Shown here: positions 41,939 through 52,000 of the stretch, one piece after another
Position numbering within the stretch: position 1 is the first letter of the stretch
Layout: each line of letters starts with the position of its first letter
Source of the DNA: Sporichthyaceae bacterium
GTDB lineage: Bacteria > Actinomycetota > Actinomycetes > Sporichthyales > Sporichthyaceae
Reading direction: 5' to 3'
Length of the DNA stretch: 64,000 nucleotides
NCBI GenBank assembly: GCA_036269075.1
Contig: DATASX010000085.1
Location: 47,771 to 111,770 of the forward strand
Made by a program: the position numbers and the translations under genes
Notes under the pieces: model-generated
Databases searched by the model: none
The model's input: the letters and a program-made list of their open reading frames with translations, nothing else
Told to the model about the DNA's origin: nothing

Positions 41939-42886
41939 ATGACCGTCGACCCGCAGGCACAGGCCCTCCTCGACAACCTCACTGCGCAGGGCGTGCCGGA
42001 CTTCCCCGACCTCGGCGTGGAGGCCTCGCGCGGCTTCATCAACGCCTTCCTGGATCTGGAGGGGCCGGCCCAGGAGGTCGCCGAGGCCTGGGAGTGCTCG
42101 GCGCCGGGTCCGGACGGCAACGAGATCCCGATGCGGGTCTACCGTCCGAGCAACGGGGAGTCGCTGCCGATCCTCATGTACTTCCACGGCGGGTACTTCG
42201 TGATCGGGGGACTCGAGGTCGCCGACAAGCCGTGCCGCCAGTTGGCCAACGTGACCGGCTGTGTCGTGGTCTCCGTCGACTACCGCCTGGCCCCGGAGCA
42301 CAAGGCGCCCGCCGGTGCCGAGGACTGCTACGCCGCAACCCGGTGGGTGGCCACCAACGCCGAGCGGGTCGGCGGCGACCCGAGTCGGCTCGGCGTCACC
42401 GGCGACAGCGCCGGTGGCGGCCTGGCGGCCACCGTCAGCCTGATGGCCCGCGACCGCGGCGGACCGTCGATCGGTGTTCAGGTCCTGCAGTACCCGGTCA
42501 CCGACATGAGCAAGGACGACTACCCGTCGCGGATCAGCAACGGCGAGGGGTTCCTGCTGACCCGTCGGGCCATGGAGTGGTTCATGGACCTGGTGATCGA
42601 CAAGCCTGACGACGTCGACAACCCCTACATCTCCCCGGTCCGCGCGCTCGACCTTGCCGGACTGCCCCCGGCGATGGTGATCACCGCCGGCAACGACCCG
42701 TTGCACGACGAGGGTGAGGCCTACGCACGGCGGATGGAGGCTGCCGGAGTGTCCGTCGTCTCGCTGGAGAATCCGACGATGATCCATGGTTTCCTCTGGA
42801 TGGCCGGGATTGTCGAGCACGCCAACGGCGTCTACGAGCAGATCGGCCAATACGTTCGCGACAACTTGGTCGGCGAAACCGCCTAG
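41939..42886 (+). CDS. HSL-family alpha/beta-hydrolase esterase
   Basis: 315 residues. The oxyanion HGG is in MYFHGGYFVIGG, the nucleophile Ser157 in GDSAGGG, the acid in GNDPLHDEG and the His in MIHGFLWM, a complete hormone-sensitive-lipase triad. Beside a Baeyer-Villiger-type enzyme it is well placed to hydrolyse the ester product. It is first of a plus-strand run of four genes. Confidence 0.9.
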   Translation: MTVDPQAQALLDNLTAQGVPDFPDLGVEASRGFINAFLDLEGPAQEVAEAWECSAPGPDGNEIPMRVYRPSNGESLPILMYFHGGYFVIGGLEVADKPCRQLANVTGCVVVSVDYRLAPEHKAPAGAEDCYAATRWVATNAERVGGDPSRLGVTGDSAGGGLAATVSLMARDRGGPSIGVQVLQYPVTDMSKDDYPSRISNGEGFLLTRRAMEWFMDLVIDKPDDVDNPYISPVRALDLAGLPPAMVITAGNDPLHDEGEAYARRMEAAGVSVVSLENPTMIHGFLWMAGIVEHANGVYEQIGQYVRDNLVGETA

Positions 42887-42928
42887 CAGGTTCTCCAGCC
42901 GACGCGGTCTGCAGGAAGAGAGACGTTC

Positions 42929-44578
42929 ATGGCCATCGAGGTCGATCCCAGCAGCTCGCTCCACACCGTGTCGCGTGATGGCCAGTTCTGGAGCACGACG
43001 AATCTGGGCGAGGCCGTCCCCGGAGTGATCAGCTACCTCGGCTGGTCGATCTGGGGCACCGGCGCGGACCTGGCGATCCGCGACTGCTTCGCGCGGCTCG
43101 GATCGCTGCCGCGCAGCGAGGTGCGCATCGTCGAGGACCCGAACAACCGCACGGTCGGTGTCTTTTACGGCCGGGCGGCGTTGAACGTGAACTTCTTCTG
43201 CGAGATGGGCGGTCTGCTGCCGGGCTCCGGACCGGATGCGATCGCCCGGCAGCTGCTCGGTGAGGTTCCGGCCGGAGTGCCGCTGGAGCGGTCCAAGCGG
43301 CGGATGGGCCACGTGCTCGCGAAGATGCCGCGGGAGATGGTCACGATCCGCAAGGACGTCATCTCCAAGTGCGCCCCGATCCATCCGTGGTGGCAGTCCT
43401 GGGTCTCCCGGTTCGACAGCCTCGACGAGGACGGGGCCAAGGCCGCGCTCAAGGAGGGCCGCGACTACTTCTACGAGACGGTTCGGGTTCAGGCCGGTGG
43501 CGTGTTCATCGGAGTGCAAGGCGTCTACGACCAGTTGCTGGCGCTGATCAAGAAGGCGGAGTTGGACGCGGCGCAGGCCAACGCCCTGGTGGCCGGGCAG
43601 GGATCGCACGCCGAGACCGAGATCATCTTCGACCTGTGGGCGATGGGCCGACGGACACTCACCCTCGAGCAGTTCCTGCAGCGCCATGGTTACCACGGCC
43701 CGGCTGCCGGCGAGCTGTCCAGCTTCTCCTGGCGGGAGGACTCGGCGCCGGTGCAACGGATCGCCGAGCAGTACGCGGGTCGCGACGCGGACGGCGACCC
43801 GGCGAAGGCCGCGGCCGAGCGGGTCCGCCTGCGGGAGGAGGCCGAGCGGGATCTGCTGGCCAAACTGCCCCGGTCGCGGCGCTCCGGCGCGAAGCTCGTG
43901 CTCAAGATGGCGGTGGCCCGCATCCCGTTGCGCGGTGTGGCCAAGGGGGCTTACCTGCAGTCCCTCGACGTCGCTCGCGGAGCCGCTCGTCGACTCGGGC
44001 AGCATCTGGCGAACGACGGTCGCATCGGTGATCCGGAGGACGTGTTCCTGTTCACCATCGACGAGTTGACCAAGGGCGTGCCGACGGGCGACATGAAGCA
44101 TGTGGCCGCCGATCGGCGGGCCCAGCGCGAGGACTTCAAGCTGCACGACATCCCGACCCACTGGGAGGGCAACCCGGAGCCGTTCGTCCTGACCCGGGCG
44201 GGGACCGGCTCGGAGTCGGCGAACAGCGACGGCACCCTCAAGGGAATCGGTGCCAGCGGTGGAATCGTCGAGGGCGTCGTGCGCATAGTGCACGACCCGA
44301 CCTTCGCCGACATCGAGCCGGACGAGGTCCTGGTGTGCGTCACCACCGACCCGAGTTGGGCCGCGGTGCTGTTCCTGTCCGCCGCACTGGTCGTCGACAT
44401 CGGCGGTCTGCTCAGCCACGCCGCCGTCGTGGCCCGCGAGGTCGGGGTGCCCTGCGTGATCGGCACCGGCAACGGCACCAAGGTGCTGCGGACCGGCGAC
44501 CTGGTTCGGGTGGACGGCAACGAAGGCACCGTGACGATCCTCAAGCCGGCCCCGGCCGACGCGGAGGTGGGAGCATGA
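42929..44578 (+). CDS. PEP-utilising enzyme lacking the ATP-grasp domain
   Basis: 549 residues. The C-terminal swivelling phosphohistidine domain has GGLLSHAAVVAREVGVPCVI with His497. The preceding about 430 residues resemble the substrate domain of rifampicin phosphotransferase/PEP-synthase-like enzymes. The N-terminal ATP-grasp module is missing, so it must work with another phosphoryl donor or subunit. ATG 42929 follows AGGAAGAGAG. The stop overlaps the next start (ATGA). Confidence 0.85.
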   Translation: MAIEVDPSSSLHTVSRDGQFWSTTNLGEAVPGVISYLGWSIWGTGADLAIRDCFARLGSLPRSEVRIVEDPNNRTVGVFYGRAALNVNFFCEMGGLLPGSGPDAIARQLLGEVPAGVPLERSKRRMGHVLAKMPREMVTIRKDVISKCAPIHPWWQSWVSRFDSLDEDGAKAALKEGRDYFYETVRVQAGGVFIGVQGVYDQLLALIKKAELDAAQANALVAGQGSHAETEIIFDLWAMGRRTLTLEQFLQRHGYHGPAAGELSSFSWREDSAPVQRIAEQYAGRDADGDPAKAAAERVRLREEAERDLLAKLPRSRRSGAKLVLKMAVARIPLRGVAKGAYLQSLDVARGAARRLGQHLANDGRIGDPEDVFLFTIDELTKGVPTGDMKHVAADRRAQREDFKLHDIPTHWEGNPEPFVLTRAGTGSESANSDGTLKGIGASGGIVEGVVRIVHDPTFADIEPDEVLVCVTTDPSWAAVLFLSAALVVDIGGLLSHAAVVAREVGVPCVIGTGNGTKVLRTGDLVRVDGNEGTVTILKPAPADAEVGA

Positions 44579-45609
44579 GCTGGCCCGCGAGTATCCCGGC
44601 CGAGTGGCGCCCACGCCCCGAGGACGAGCTGCTGCACACGCCCTGGGGTGATGAGTCGTTCCCGTGGAAGGAGACGTTCTTCGTCACCCTCCGGGACGAC
44701 GCGATCAACGCGAACCTGATGATGCACATGACGGTGAGCGCCAACCGGACGCCGAACACTCGCATCGCGGTCGGGGTGTCCCAGGGGAACAACACCGCGG
44801 TCCAGGTGCGCCGCGAGGACGGCCTGCACAACGAGAAGTCCATCGGCAACTCGATGAGCCGGCTGGAGATCGTCAATCTGTCCTGGGACTCCGACCACGA
44901 GCTGCGTTGGGTCGCCGACCTGGACGAGGTGCGGTTCGACCTCACCCTGAAGGGAAAGCACTTCGCGCCGCTGTGGGACACGATGTTCCACGGCTACTAC
45001 GCCACCGGCGAGCACGGCCAGTTCTACTGCCACACCGAACAGGTGATCGTCGCCGAGGGCACCTTGACCTGGAAGGCCGACGGCAGGGAGCTGCCGTTCT
45101 CCGGGTTCGGTTGGCGGGACCGCGGGTGGGGTCGGCGCAAGACCCAGTTGATGTGGAACACCGGCTGGGACCTGGTCTCCGCGGTGCTGCCGGACGACAG
45201 CGTCTTCTCGTTCATCGCGTTGCGCAGCCACGAACTGCCCGAGCCGGCGCCGATGCCGGTGGCCGGGTGGTACTCCGACGCAACCACGCTCACGCCGCTG
45301 GTCGGCGGTTACTACCACAAGGAATCCACCGCCTGGCCGATGGCTTATCACCTCGAGTTCGAGGACGGACGAACGGTCACCGGCGAACTGGTCAAGCCGA
45401 CCGGTCGGCTCGCCCTGCACCTGCAGGAGGCCGAGCACCGCCCGGACGTCCCGAACATCACCCCGACCATGCAGGACTACTACGCCGTGTTCCGCGACCC
45501 GGACGGCAAGCAGTACTCGGTTTTCACGCAGAACGGTTATATGCACAAGGTCGACGTGTTCCGCGACGCCCAGTTCATTCGAGCGGGTGTTCTTCCTCGC
45601 AAGTCCTGA
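44575..45609 (+). CDS. CrtC/AttH-like (DUF7064/7065-type) protein
   Basis: 344 residues with strand-rich, Trp-rich sequence (FSGFGWRDRGWGRR, GWYSDATTLTPLVGGYYH). It resembles the double-lipocalin-like proteins related to carotenoid 1,2-hydratase (CrtC) and AttH, often annotated DUF7064/DUF7065; the DUF numbers are from memory. No catalytic residues assigned. It overlaps the PEP-utilising gene by four bases and has a relative at 56066-57178. Confidence 0.75.
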   Translation: MSWPASIPAEWRPRPEDELLHTPWGDESFPWKETFFVTLRDDAINANLMMHMTVSANRTPNTRIAVGVSQGNNTAVQVRREDGLHNEKSIGNSMSRLEIVNLSWDSDHELRWVADLDEVRFDLTLKGKHFAPLWDTMFHGYYATGEHGQFYCHTEQVIVAEGTLTWKADGRELPFSGFGWRDRGWGRRKTQLMWNTGWDLVSAVLPDDSVFSFIALRSHELPEPAPMPVAGWYSDATTLTPLVGGYYHKESTAWPMAYHLEFEDGRTVTGELVKPTGRLALHLQEAEHRPDVPNITPTMQDYYAVFRDPDGKQYSVFTQNGYMHKVDVFRDAQFIRAGVLPRKS

Positions 45610-45643
45610 CCGACGAGTGCTCGACACACCGGGAGGCAGACTC

Positions 45644-46768
45644 GTGACCATCGCACCGGAACGGCCGTTCTCCGCAACGGAGGCCGCCCGTCCTGAAAAC
45701 CCGAACGTAGTGACCCGCAAGGTGGTCCCGATCAAGTGGTGGGCCGCGCTCGGCGCGGGCGTTGTCGGCATGATCATCTACTGCTGGACCGACTGGATCG
45801 CCGTCGGGGACGCGCATCCGGCCCCCAAGGACGGGCACGCGCCGGGCTGGATGGCGCTGACCGACCACATCTTCGAGGGTGTCGTCGCTGCTCTGCTGCT
45901 GTTCACGATCTATCAGTTCGGCTGGAAGCAGTGGCGCGTGCAACGGCGCATCACGCTGGACGGCCTGCTCATCATGGCGATGACGAGCGTCTACATGCTG
46001 CAGGACCCGTGGGAGAACTACTCCGCGGTTGTCTACAGCTACAACAGCCGGTTCGTGAACCTGGGTTGCCCGCAGTGCCACGTCCCCGGCTGGCTTTCCC
46101 CGGGCGGGTCCGGGAAGCACCAGTTCGTCGAGCCGCTGATCTTCATCGGCCTGATGTACGGCGGCGTGCTGGTTCTCGGCATGGTCGGGATCTGCAAGGT
46201 CATGAGCATGGCCAAGAAGCGGTGGCCGGCCATCGGCACACCCGGCCTGATAGCGGTTGCGTTCAGCGCCGCGCTGATCCTGGACCTGATCCTCGAGTTG
46301 CCCGGTGAGCGCGGCGGCGGCTGGGTCTGGTGGTACCCGGCGAACAACCATCTGACCCTGTTCTACGGGCACTACTACCAGATGCCGCTGGGCGAATGGC
46401 TGTTGTGGAGCGGCTGTTGGGGCTCGATGGGCATGCTCCGCTACTTCCGCAACGACAAGGGCGAGACGTTCCCGGAACGGGGCCTGGACAAGCTCAAGGT
46501 CACCGGCTGGAAGCGCTCGGGCGTCCGTTTCCTGGCACTGTCCGGCGCGCTGAACCTGGCGATGCTCTGCTACAACGTCTCCTACAACTACGTCGGGCTG
46601 CACTCCGGAACCACCATCCCGGCGATCTGCAACGCGCCCTGGTACAACGACGGCATGGCCGGCGTCGGGACCGACATCCACTGCCCCGGCCCGGGCATCC
46701 CCATCCCGTCGCAGCAAGGCAACGGGTATCACCTCACCCCGGACAACAAGCTGGCAACGCCGTCCTGA
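45644..46768 (+). CDS. AveC-family (spirocyclase-like) membrane protein
   Basis: 374 residues, about seven hydrophobic helices. The Trp/Tyr-rich segments (MLQDPWENYSAVVYSYNSRF, WWYPANNHLTLFYGHYYQMP) and the loop NLGCPQCHVPGW match the AveC family, named for avermectin spirocyclase. Most homologues sit in lipid or sterol-type catabolic clusters and have no proven reaction. GTG 45644 follows GGGAGG by seven bases. The stop lies in a CTGAC palindrome and a terminator follows. Confidence 0.85.
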   Translation: MTIAPERPFSATEAARPENPNVVTRKVVPIKWWAALGAGVVGMIIYCWTDWIAVGDAHPAPKDGHAPGWMALTDHIFEGVVAALLLFTIYQFGWKQWRVQRRITLDGLLIMAMTSVYMLQDPWENYSAVVYSYNSRFVNLGCPQCHVPGWLSPGGSGKHQFVEPLIFIGLMYGGVLVLGMVGICKVMSMAKKRWPAIGTPGLIAVAFSAALILDLILELPGERGGGWVWWYPANNHLTLFYGHYYQMPLGEWLLWSGCWGSMGMLRYFRNDKGETFPERGLDKLKVTGWKRSGVRFLALSGALNLAMLCYNVSYNYVGLHSGTTIPAICNAPWYNDGMAGVGTDIHCPGPGIPIPSQQGNGYHLTPDNKLATPS

Positions 46769-46779
46769 CGTGACGTCAG
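46765..46779. repeat. CTGAC-N5-GTCAG palindrome, copy 10
   Basis: CTGACGTGACGTCAG, overlapping the AveC stop codon, 20 bases before a true terminator. Confidence 0.75.
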
Positions 46780-46799
46780 ATCCTCGCAACCCTCTAGCC

Positions 46800-46836
46800 C
46801 CGGAGGGCGGCCGGCGTAGGTCCGGCCGCCCTCCGG
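46800..46836 (+). terminator. Terminator of the esterase-PEP-AveC unit
   Basis: A perfect 15-bp stem (CCGGAGGGCGGCCGG and its complement), 7-nt loop, then ACCATTT. Confidence 0.85.
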
Positions 46837-46860
46837 ACCATTTCGCCAGGAGCCGCCGCG

Positions 46861-47493
46861 GTGCCCGCACCCGACATCGACGTGGTCGTGTTCGACATCG
46901 GCGGGGTCCTGGTGGCCAGTCCGTTGACGGAGTTCGGCCGGTTGGATGCCGAGTACGGGCTCATCCCCGGTACGGCCATGGGCCTGTTCCGGGGCGGAGG
47001 TCTGTTCGAACCGTGCGAGACCGGCCGGATGCCGTTCAGCACGTTCTGCGAGCACGCGGTCGAACAGATCCGAGCGGAGCAAGGGATTTCGGTCCCGGCC
47101 GCGCGGTTCGCGGCGATGATGGCCGCGATCATGGGCGACCAGGTCGAACCCGTGATTCACGCGCTGGTCCTGCAACTCAAGGCCGCCGGGTTTCGCATCG
47201 GGTTGTGCTCGAACATCTACTCCGATCTGGACGGCTGGATCCGGTCGATGTTCCCGCCGGGCACGGTGGACGTGCACTGCCTGTCCTACGAGGTGGGCCT
47301 GCGCAAGCCCGACGCGGCCATCTATGCGGCGTTGATCGAGCGGTGCGCCTGCCCGGCCGAGAACATCGTGTTCATCGACGACTTCGTGGAGAACGTAGCC
47401 GGGGCCGGCGACGCCGGACTGCTCGCGATCCGGTTCACCGACGCCGCGGCACTGCGCGAAAGCCTTGCCGAGTTGCGAATCGTCCCAGCCTGA
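46861..47493 (+). CDS. HAD-family hydrolase (YihX/epoxide-hydrolase N-domain type)
   Basis: 210 residues. VVVFDIGGVL (nucleophile Asp), LCSNIY (motif II), GLRKPDAAIY (Lys, motif III) and VFIDDFVENV (motif IV) are present. The FDIGGVL form is typical of the YihX-like phosphatase branch. GTG 46861 follows AGGAG. Separated from the upstream cluster by a terminator; substrate unknown. Confidence 0.85.
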   Translation: MPAPDIDVVVFDIGGVLVASPLTEFGRLDAEYGLIPGTAMGLFRGGGLFEPCETGRMPFSTFCEHAVEQIRAEQGISVPAARFAAMMAAIMGDQVEPVIHALVLQLKAAGFRIGLCSNIYSDLDGWIRSMFPPGTVDVHCLSYEVGLRKPDAAIYAALIERCACPAENIVFIDDFVENVAGAGDAGLLAIRFTDAAALRESLAELRIVPA

Positions 47494-47506
47494 GTCCCAC
47501 CGCGGC

Positions 47507-48328
47507 TCAGCGCAGGCAGAACCCGGCATCCACCGGCAGCGTGACACCGGTGACGTAGCGGGCCTCGGCCGAGCACAGCCAGATGATCGCGTTGCTGATG
47601 TCGATCGGCTCGATCAGGTGCACCGGCAGGGCGTTGCGCAGTCGGGGACGCATCTCCGGGTGCTCGTCGAGGTAGCCGCCGAAAGCCTCGTTGAGCACCA
47701 TCGGCGAGGCCAGCCCGGTCGGGTGCACGGTGTTCACCCGGACGTTGTGCTCGGCCAGGACCGTTGCCCAGCCGCGCATCAACCCCACCACGCCGTGCTT
47801 CGCTGCCGCGTAGCCCATGCTGCCGGGACTCCCGTCGGCCAGGCCGGTCAGCCCCGAGGTCGAACTGGTGATCACGATGCTGCCCCCCTCGCCCTGTTCG
47901 ATCAGGGTCGGGATCACCACGTCGACGGTGTGGAAGACCCCGGTCAGGTTGACCTCGACGGCGTCGAGGAACGCCGCCACGGTGCGGCTCTGCTCACCGA
48001 CGATCGGCAGGACCCCTGCATTGGCCACCACGAGGTCGACCCGACCGAACGCCGCCAGCCCGTCGGCCAGGCAGGCCGCCACGGCATCGCGGTCGCGGAC
48101 GTCGCCGACCCGCGCCACGATCTCGCCACCGGCTGCCTGCACCTGCGCGACCGTGCGCTCCAGATCTTCCTTGTCGGACAGGGGATAGCCGACGGAGTCG
48201 ATCCGGTCGCACAGGTCGAGGCCGATGATCCGGGCGCCCTCGGACGCCATCCGGACCGCATGGGACCGGCCCTGGCCCCGGGCCAGACCGGTGATGAACG
48301 CGACCTTCCCGGCGAGCCTCTGACTCAC
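47507..48328 (-). CDS. Mycofactocin-coupled SDR oxidoreductase
   Basis: 273 residues. TGLARGQGRSHAVRMASEGA is the specific glycine motif of mycofactocin-coupled SDRs, with the long insertion after DLCDRIDSVGYPLSD. The catalytic Ser is in ITSSTSG and the Tyr/Lys in YAAAKHG. Such nicotinoproteins keep NAD bound and pass electrons to mycofactocin, often oxidising secondary alcohols. Its GTG start overlaps the response-regulator stop by four bases. Confidence 0.9.
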   Translation of the reverse strand: MSQRLAGKVAFITGLARGQGRSHAVRMASEGARIIGLDLCDRIDSVGYPLSDKEDLERTVAQVQAAGGEIVARVGDVRDRDAVAACLADGLAAFGRVDLVVANAGVLPIVGEQSRTVAAFLDAVEVNLTGVFHTVDVVIPTLIEQGEGGSIVITSSTSGLTGLADGSPGSMGYAAAKHGVVGLMRGWATVLAEHNVRVNTVHPTGLASPMVLNEAFGGYLDEHPEMRPRLRNALPVHLIEPIDISNAIIWLCSAEARYVTGVTLPVDAGFCLR

Positions 48329-48987
48329 GGCAGCAGCCCGGACTCGCGCGCCAACCGGGCCAGTTCGGCGCGGGACCGCAGCCCGACCTTCTGCTGCAGT
48401 CGCAACCGGTAGGTCTCCACCGTCCTGACCGAGAGCGTCAGCATCTGTGCCATCTCCGTGTTCGTGTAGCCCAGCGCGAGGTAACGCAGGATCTCGGCCT
48501 CGCGTTCGGACAGGCCGTGGGTCATCGACACCGACGGCTTGCCGACACCGTTCGGCCCGGGATCGGTCTGGGCGTCGATCAGCGCGGCGCCCAGTGTCGG
48601 ATGGACGTAGCGGTGTCCGGCGAAGACCTGGTGGACGGCGTCGAACAGTTCGACGTCGGCCGCGGCCTTGAGCACGTAACCGGCCGCGCCGGCCGCGAAT
48701 GCCTCGCGCAGGTAGGCCAAATCGTCGTGCATCGTCAGCACCAGCACCCGGGTGCCCGGGCTGACCGCCGCGATCCGCGGGATCGCGCCGATCCCGCTGC
48801 CGTCGGGCAGAGTGACGTCGAGGACCACGACGTCGGGCCGGTGCTGCGCGCAGGCCCCGACGACGTCGGCCGAGGTGCCCACGTCGGCCAGAACCAGCAG
48901 ATCCGGGTCCTCGCTGAGCACCCGGCGCAGGCCTTCGCGGACGACCCGGTGGTCGTCGCAGATCACCAACCTGATCGGATCGGTCAC
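48325..48987 (-). CDS. LuxR/NarL-type response regulator
   Basis: 220 residues. The receiver domain has ICDDHR and the phospho-acceptor in VVVLDVTLPDG; the C-terminal HTH is LSEREAEILRYLALGYTNTE followed by LSVRTVETYRLRLQ. It lies 73 bases downstream of the large histidine kinase, its likely partner, and overlaps the SDR gene, which suggests the SDR is co-transcribed with this two-component system. Confidence 0.93.
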   Translation of the reverse strand: MTDPIRLVICDDHRVVREGLRRVLSEDPDLLVLADVGTSADVVGACAQHRPDVVVLDVTLPDGSGIGAIPRIAAVSPGTRVLVLTMHDDLAYLREAFAAGAAGYVLKAAADVELFDAVHQVFAGHRYVHPTLGAALIDAQTDPGPNGVGKPSVSMTHGLSEREAEILRYLALGYTNTEMAQMLTLSVRTVETYRLRLQQKVGLRSRAELARLARESGLLP

Positions 48988-49060
48988 CGGCTTACCCTGG
49001 TTCGCGCGCGCGAGTCGGAGGTGGCGTGCACTGTGACATTGATTCCCTCACTGCGCTCGG

Positions 49061-52000
49061 TCATCCAGGCACCTCCAGCGGAACCTCCAGCACTACGGCG
49101 GTGCCCTGACCGGGTGCCGACGTGACGCGCACCGTGCCACCCACCAAGGCGGCGCGCTCGTGCACTCCGCGCAGCCCAAGGCGTTCGCTGCCGTTGCCCA
49201 TCGTGAAACCGCGACCGTCGTCCTCGATCAGGATGCGCAACCGGCGCCGGTCGGCCCCGATCACCACGCTGCACCGGCATGGTCCGGCGTGCCGGGCCAC
49301 GTTGGTGAGGCCTTCCTGAATCACCCGGTAGGCAGCGGTCTCGACGTCCGGCGGCAGCCGCTGGCCGTCGTCGACCCCGACGGTCTCCAGGTCCACCTCG
49401 ACGCCTGCTCGGGGCGCCGCCACCAGTTGGCGCACCGCGGCCAGCAGACCCATGTCGTCGAGCACCGTCGGTCGCAGCTCGAACGCCAACCGGCGCACGC
49501 TGTCCAGGCCACCGGTGACCAATGTCCGCAGGTGCTCGGTGCGGGTAAGCACCTCCTGCCAGTTGCCTCCGCTCAGCGCCGCGTTCTCCACCAGGCGCAC
49601 GCCCAGCAGCACCGAGGTGAACGCTTGGCCGATCTCGTCGTGCAGGTCGCGGGAGATTCGCGTGCGTTCGGCCTCCGCCGCCGCCAGGACCTCCGCGCGG
49701 GTCGCCCGCTCCAACCGTTGCCGACTCAACGCCGCCCCGGCCAACGCGACGAGGAACCGGGTGAGCCGTTCCTCGGCCTCGCCGAACAGGTTCGGCACCC
49801 GGTCATGTGCGATGAGCAGGTAGCCGCCGCAGTGGCCGTCGACGGTCAACGGGGCGCACAATGCCGAACGCGCCGCGGCCGGCACCAGGGCATGGATCGG
49901 CGTCGACTGGCGGTCGGCCTCCAGGTCCAGGACGGTGGGCGCCCCGACCTCGGCCAGCCAGTCCACAGCCTGCCGCACCGCGTCCTCGACGCCGCCGGCG
50001 GGATCGGGACCCTCGACCGCGAAACCCACCTGCGCGTATTCGGCCCGCAGCAGGGAGATGGCCGTTGCACTCAGGGCTTCCTGGACGGCATCGACGTCGT
50101 CGGCGGCGGCCAGCAGCGCACCGGCCTCGAGCAGCGCCTGGAACCGGTCGGCCAGACCCGCCGGGGGCGGGATCAGGTCGCCGTCGCCGCCCGGTGCGGG
50201 TTGGGACGCAGGCCCCGTCAGCGCGTCGGCCATGCCGAAGCGGTCCGCCTCGCGGCGGGTCTCGGCCAGCTCCGCCCAGGCCTCCCGCCGCAGCGCGTCG
50301 GCCGCGGCGGCCCGCAGCAGTCGCCGGGCCCGCCGGGACCGTCCACCGAGCGCCGCGACCAACGCCTTCTCCCGCAGGGCATGCGGGCGGTCGTTGGGGT
50401 AGACGCGGGCGTAGCGCGTGGCCCGTCGGGTGGCGCGACGGGCGGCGCGCAGCGCGCGGCGACGCCCGCCCGGCAGCAGTTCGCCCTCGATCCGCTCGCG
50501 GTGCACCGTGGCCAGCCAGGCGAACACCGGGACCAGGTAGGTGTTGGTCGGGCGGGCCTCGCGTACCGCCCGGCCGGCCTGCTCGAGCAGATCGAGCGCA
50601 CCGGAGAGGTCCCCGTCGTGGCGCAACCGCAAGGCCTCGGCCTGCAGCCCGGCGACCCGGGTCTCCAGATCCGGCCCACGCAGCAACAGCTCCACCGCCG
50701 GCGTGGGAACCCGTTGCCGGCCGCCGGTGGACTTGGCCAGCACCTCCAACGCGGTCACCTCGGCGTTGGCGTCGCCGACCTCCAACCCGATCCGGTGCAC
50801 CCGGCGCGCCTCGGCCGCGGCCTCGCGCAGGCGGCCCGTCCGGTAGAGGCACAGCGCGCGGTTGCGGGCCGCGAATCCTTGCTCCCAACGGTCTCCGACC
50901 CGGGAGAGCACGCGCAACGCCTGCGCGGCCGAGACCTCACCGTCGGCGTAGCGGCCCGCGGCCAGCAGCACGCAGGTGCGCATGCTCTGCGCGTGGCCCT
51001 GGGCCCGGATGTCGTGATGGGCCACCGCGAGTTCGTTGCTCAGGTCGACGTAGCGCAGGCCGCGGCCGGAGAGGAACGGGAACGTCAACGCCAGTGCCCC
51101 GCCCCAGACGCTGTAGGCGTGCACGAGTTCGCGGCTGTTCGGGCAGCGTTCCGCGACGTTGACCTGACGCACCATCAGCCACAGCGTCTCGACGCGCCGG
51201 GCGTGGAACCAACGCGGGTACTGCAGTTGGGTGTACAGGTGTGCGACCAACCGGTCGCGGGCCGAACCGCCTCCGACTTCGGACCGGCGCTGCGGACGCA
51301 CGCGGCGGGTCATCCGTCGCAGCAGTTCGACGGCCAGCCGGATCCAGACCGCCACCCGGGCGTGCGGCACCCGTTCGCCGAGCGCGGTCAGGCCCGCCTC
51401 GATATGGGTCTCGGCCCGGGCCAGGTCGTCCTGTCGGAAGGCCACCTCGCCCAGATGTCCTTGTGTGGTGGCGATCTGCACCTGGTCGTCGGCGAAGGTC
51501 AACGCCCGGGTGAAGCGCGCGGCCGCGGCGTCGTAGCTGCCCCGCAGCACGTGGATCTGGCCGAGCGCCGCGTGGACCCGGTAGCGCTCCTCGCGGGTAG
51601 CGGCGGCGAATCCGCGTTCGGCGATCTCGTACTGCCGGACCGCGAGCACCAGGTCCTGCCGCGCCCGGGCGGCTGCGGCCGAGGACAGCGCGTGCGGGAA
51701 AGCCCGCTCGGGTTGGCCGGCGGCGTCGAAGTGGTAGGCCAGGTCGAAATCCGGCGGCGCCTGCGCGCTTTCGAGCAACTCCGCGGCGGCCCCGTGCAGG
51801 GCGGCCAACCGGTCCTCGGTCAGCCCGCCCTGCAGGGTCGCGCGGACCCGGTCGTGGATGAAGGCCAGCACGCCCGGTTCTGGGCTCCAGACCAAGTTGC
51901 GTTCCAACGCCTGCACCGCGGCGGTCGCTGTCTCCTCCGGTGCCTGACCGGCCAACTGTGCGGCATGCGCGACGGTGAAGCGGCGCCCGAGCACCGCGCC

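Noticed and set aside
41744..44614. 956-residue open frame on the minus strand
   Set aside because: It is the antisense of the esterase and PEP-utilising genes, with His/Arg/Gly-rich composition and no domain; the plus-strand genes have full catalytic motifs.
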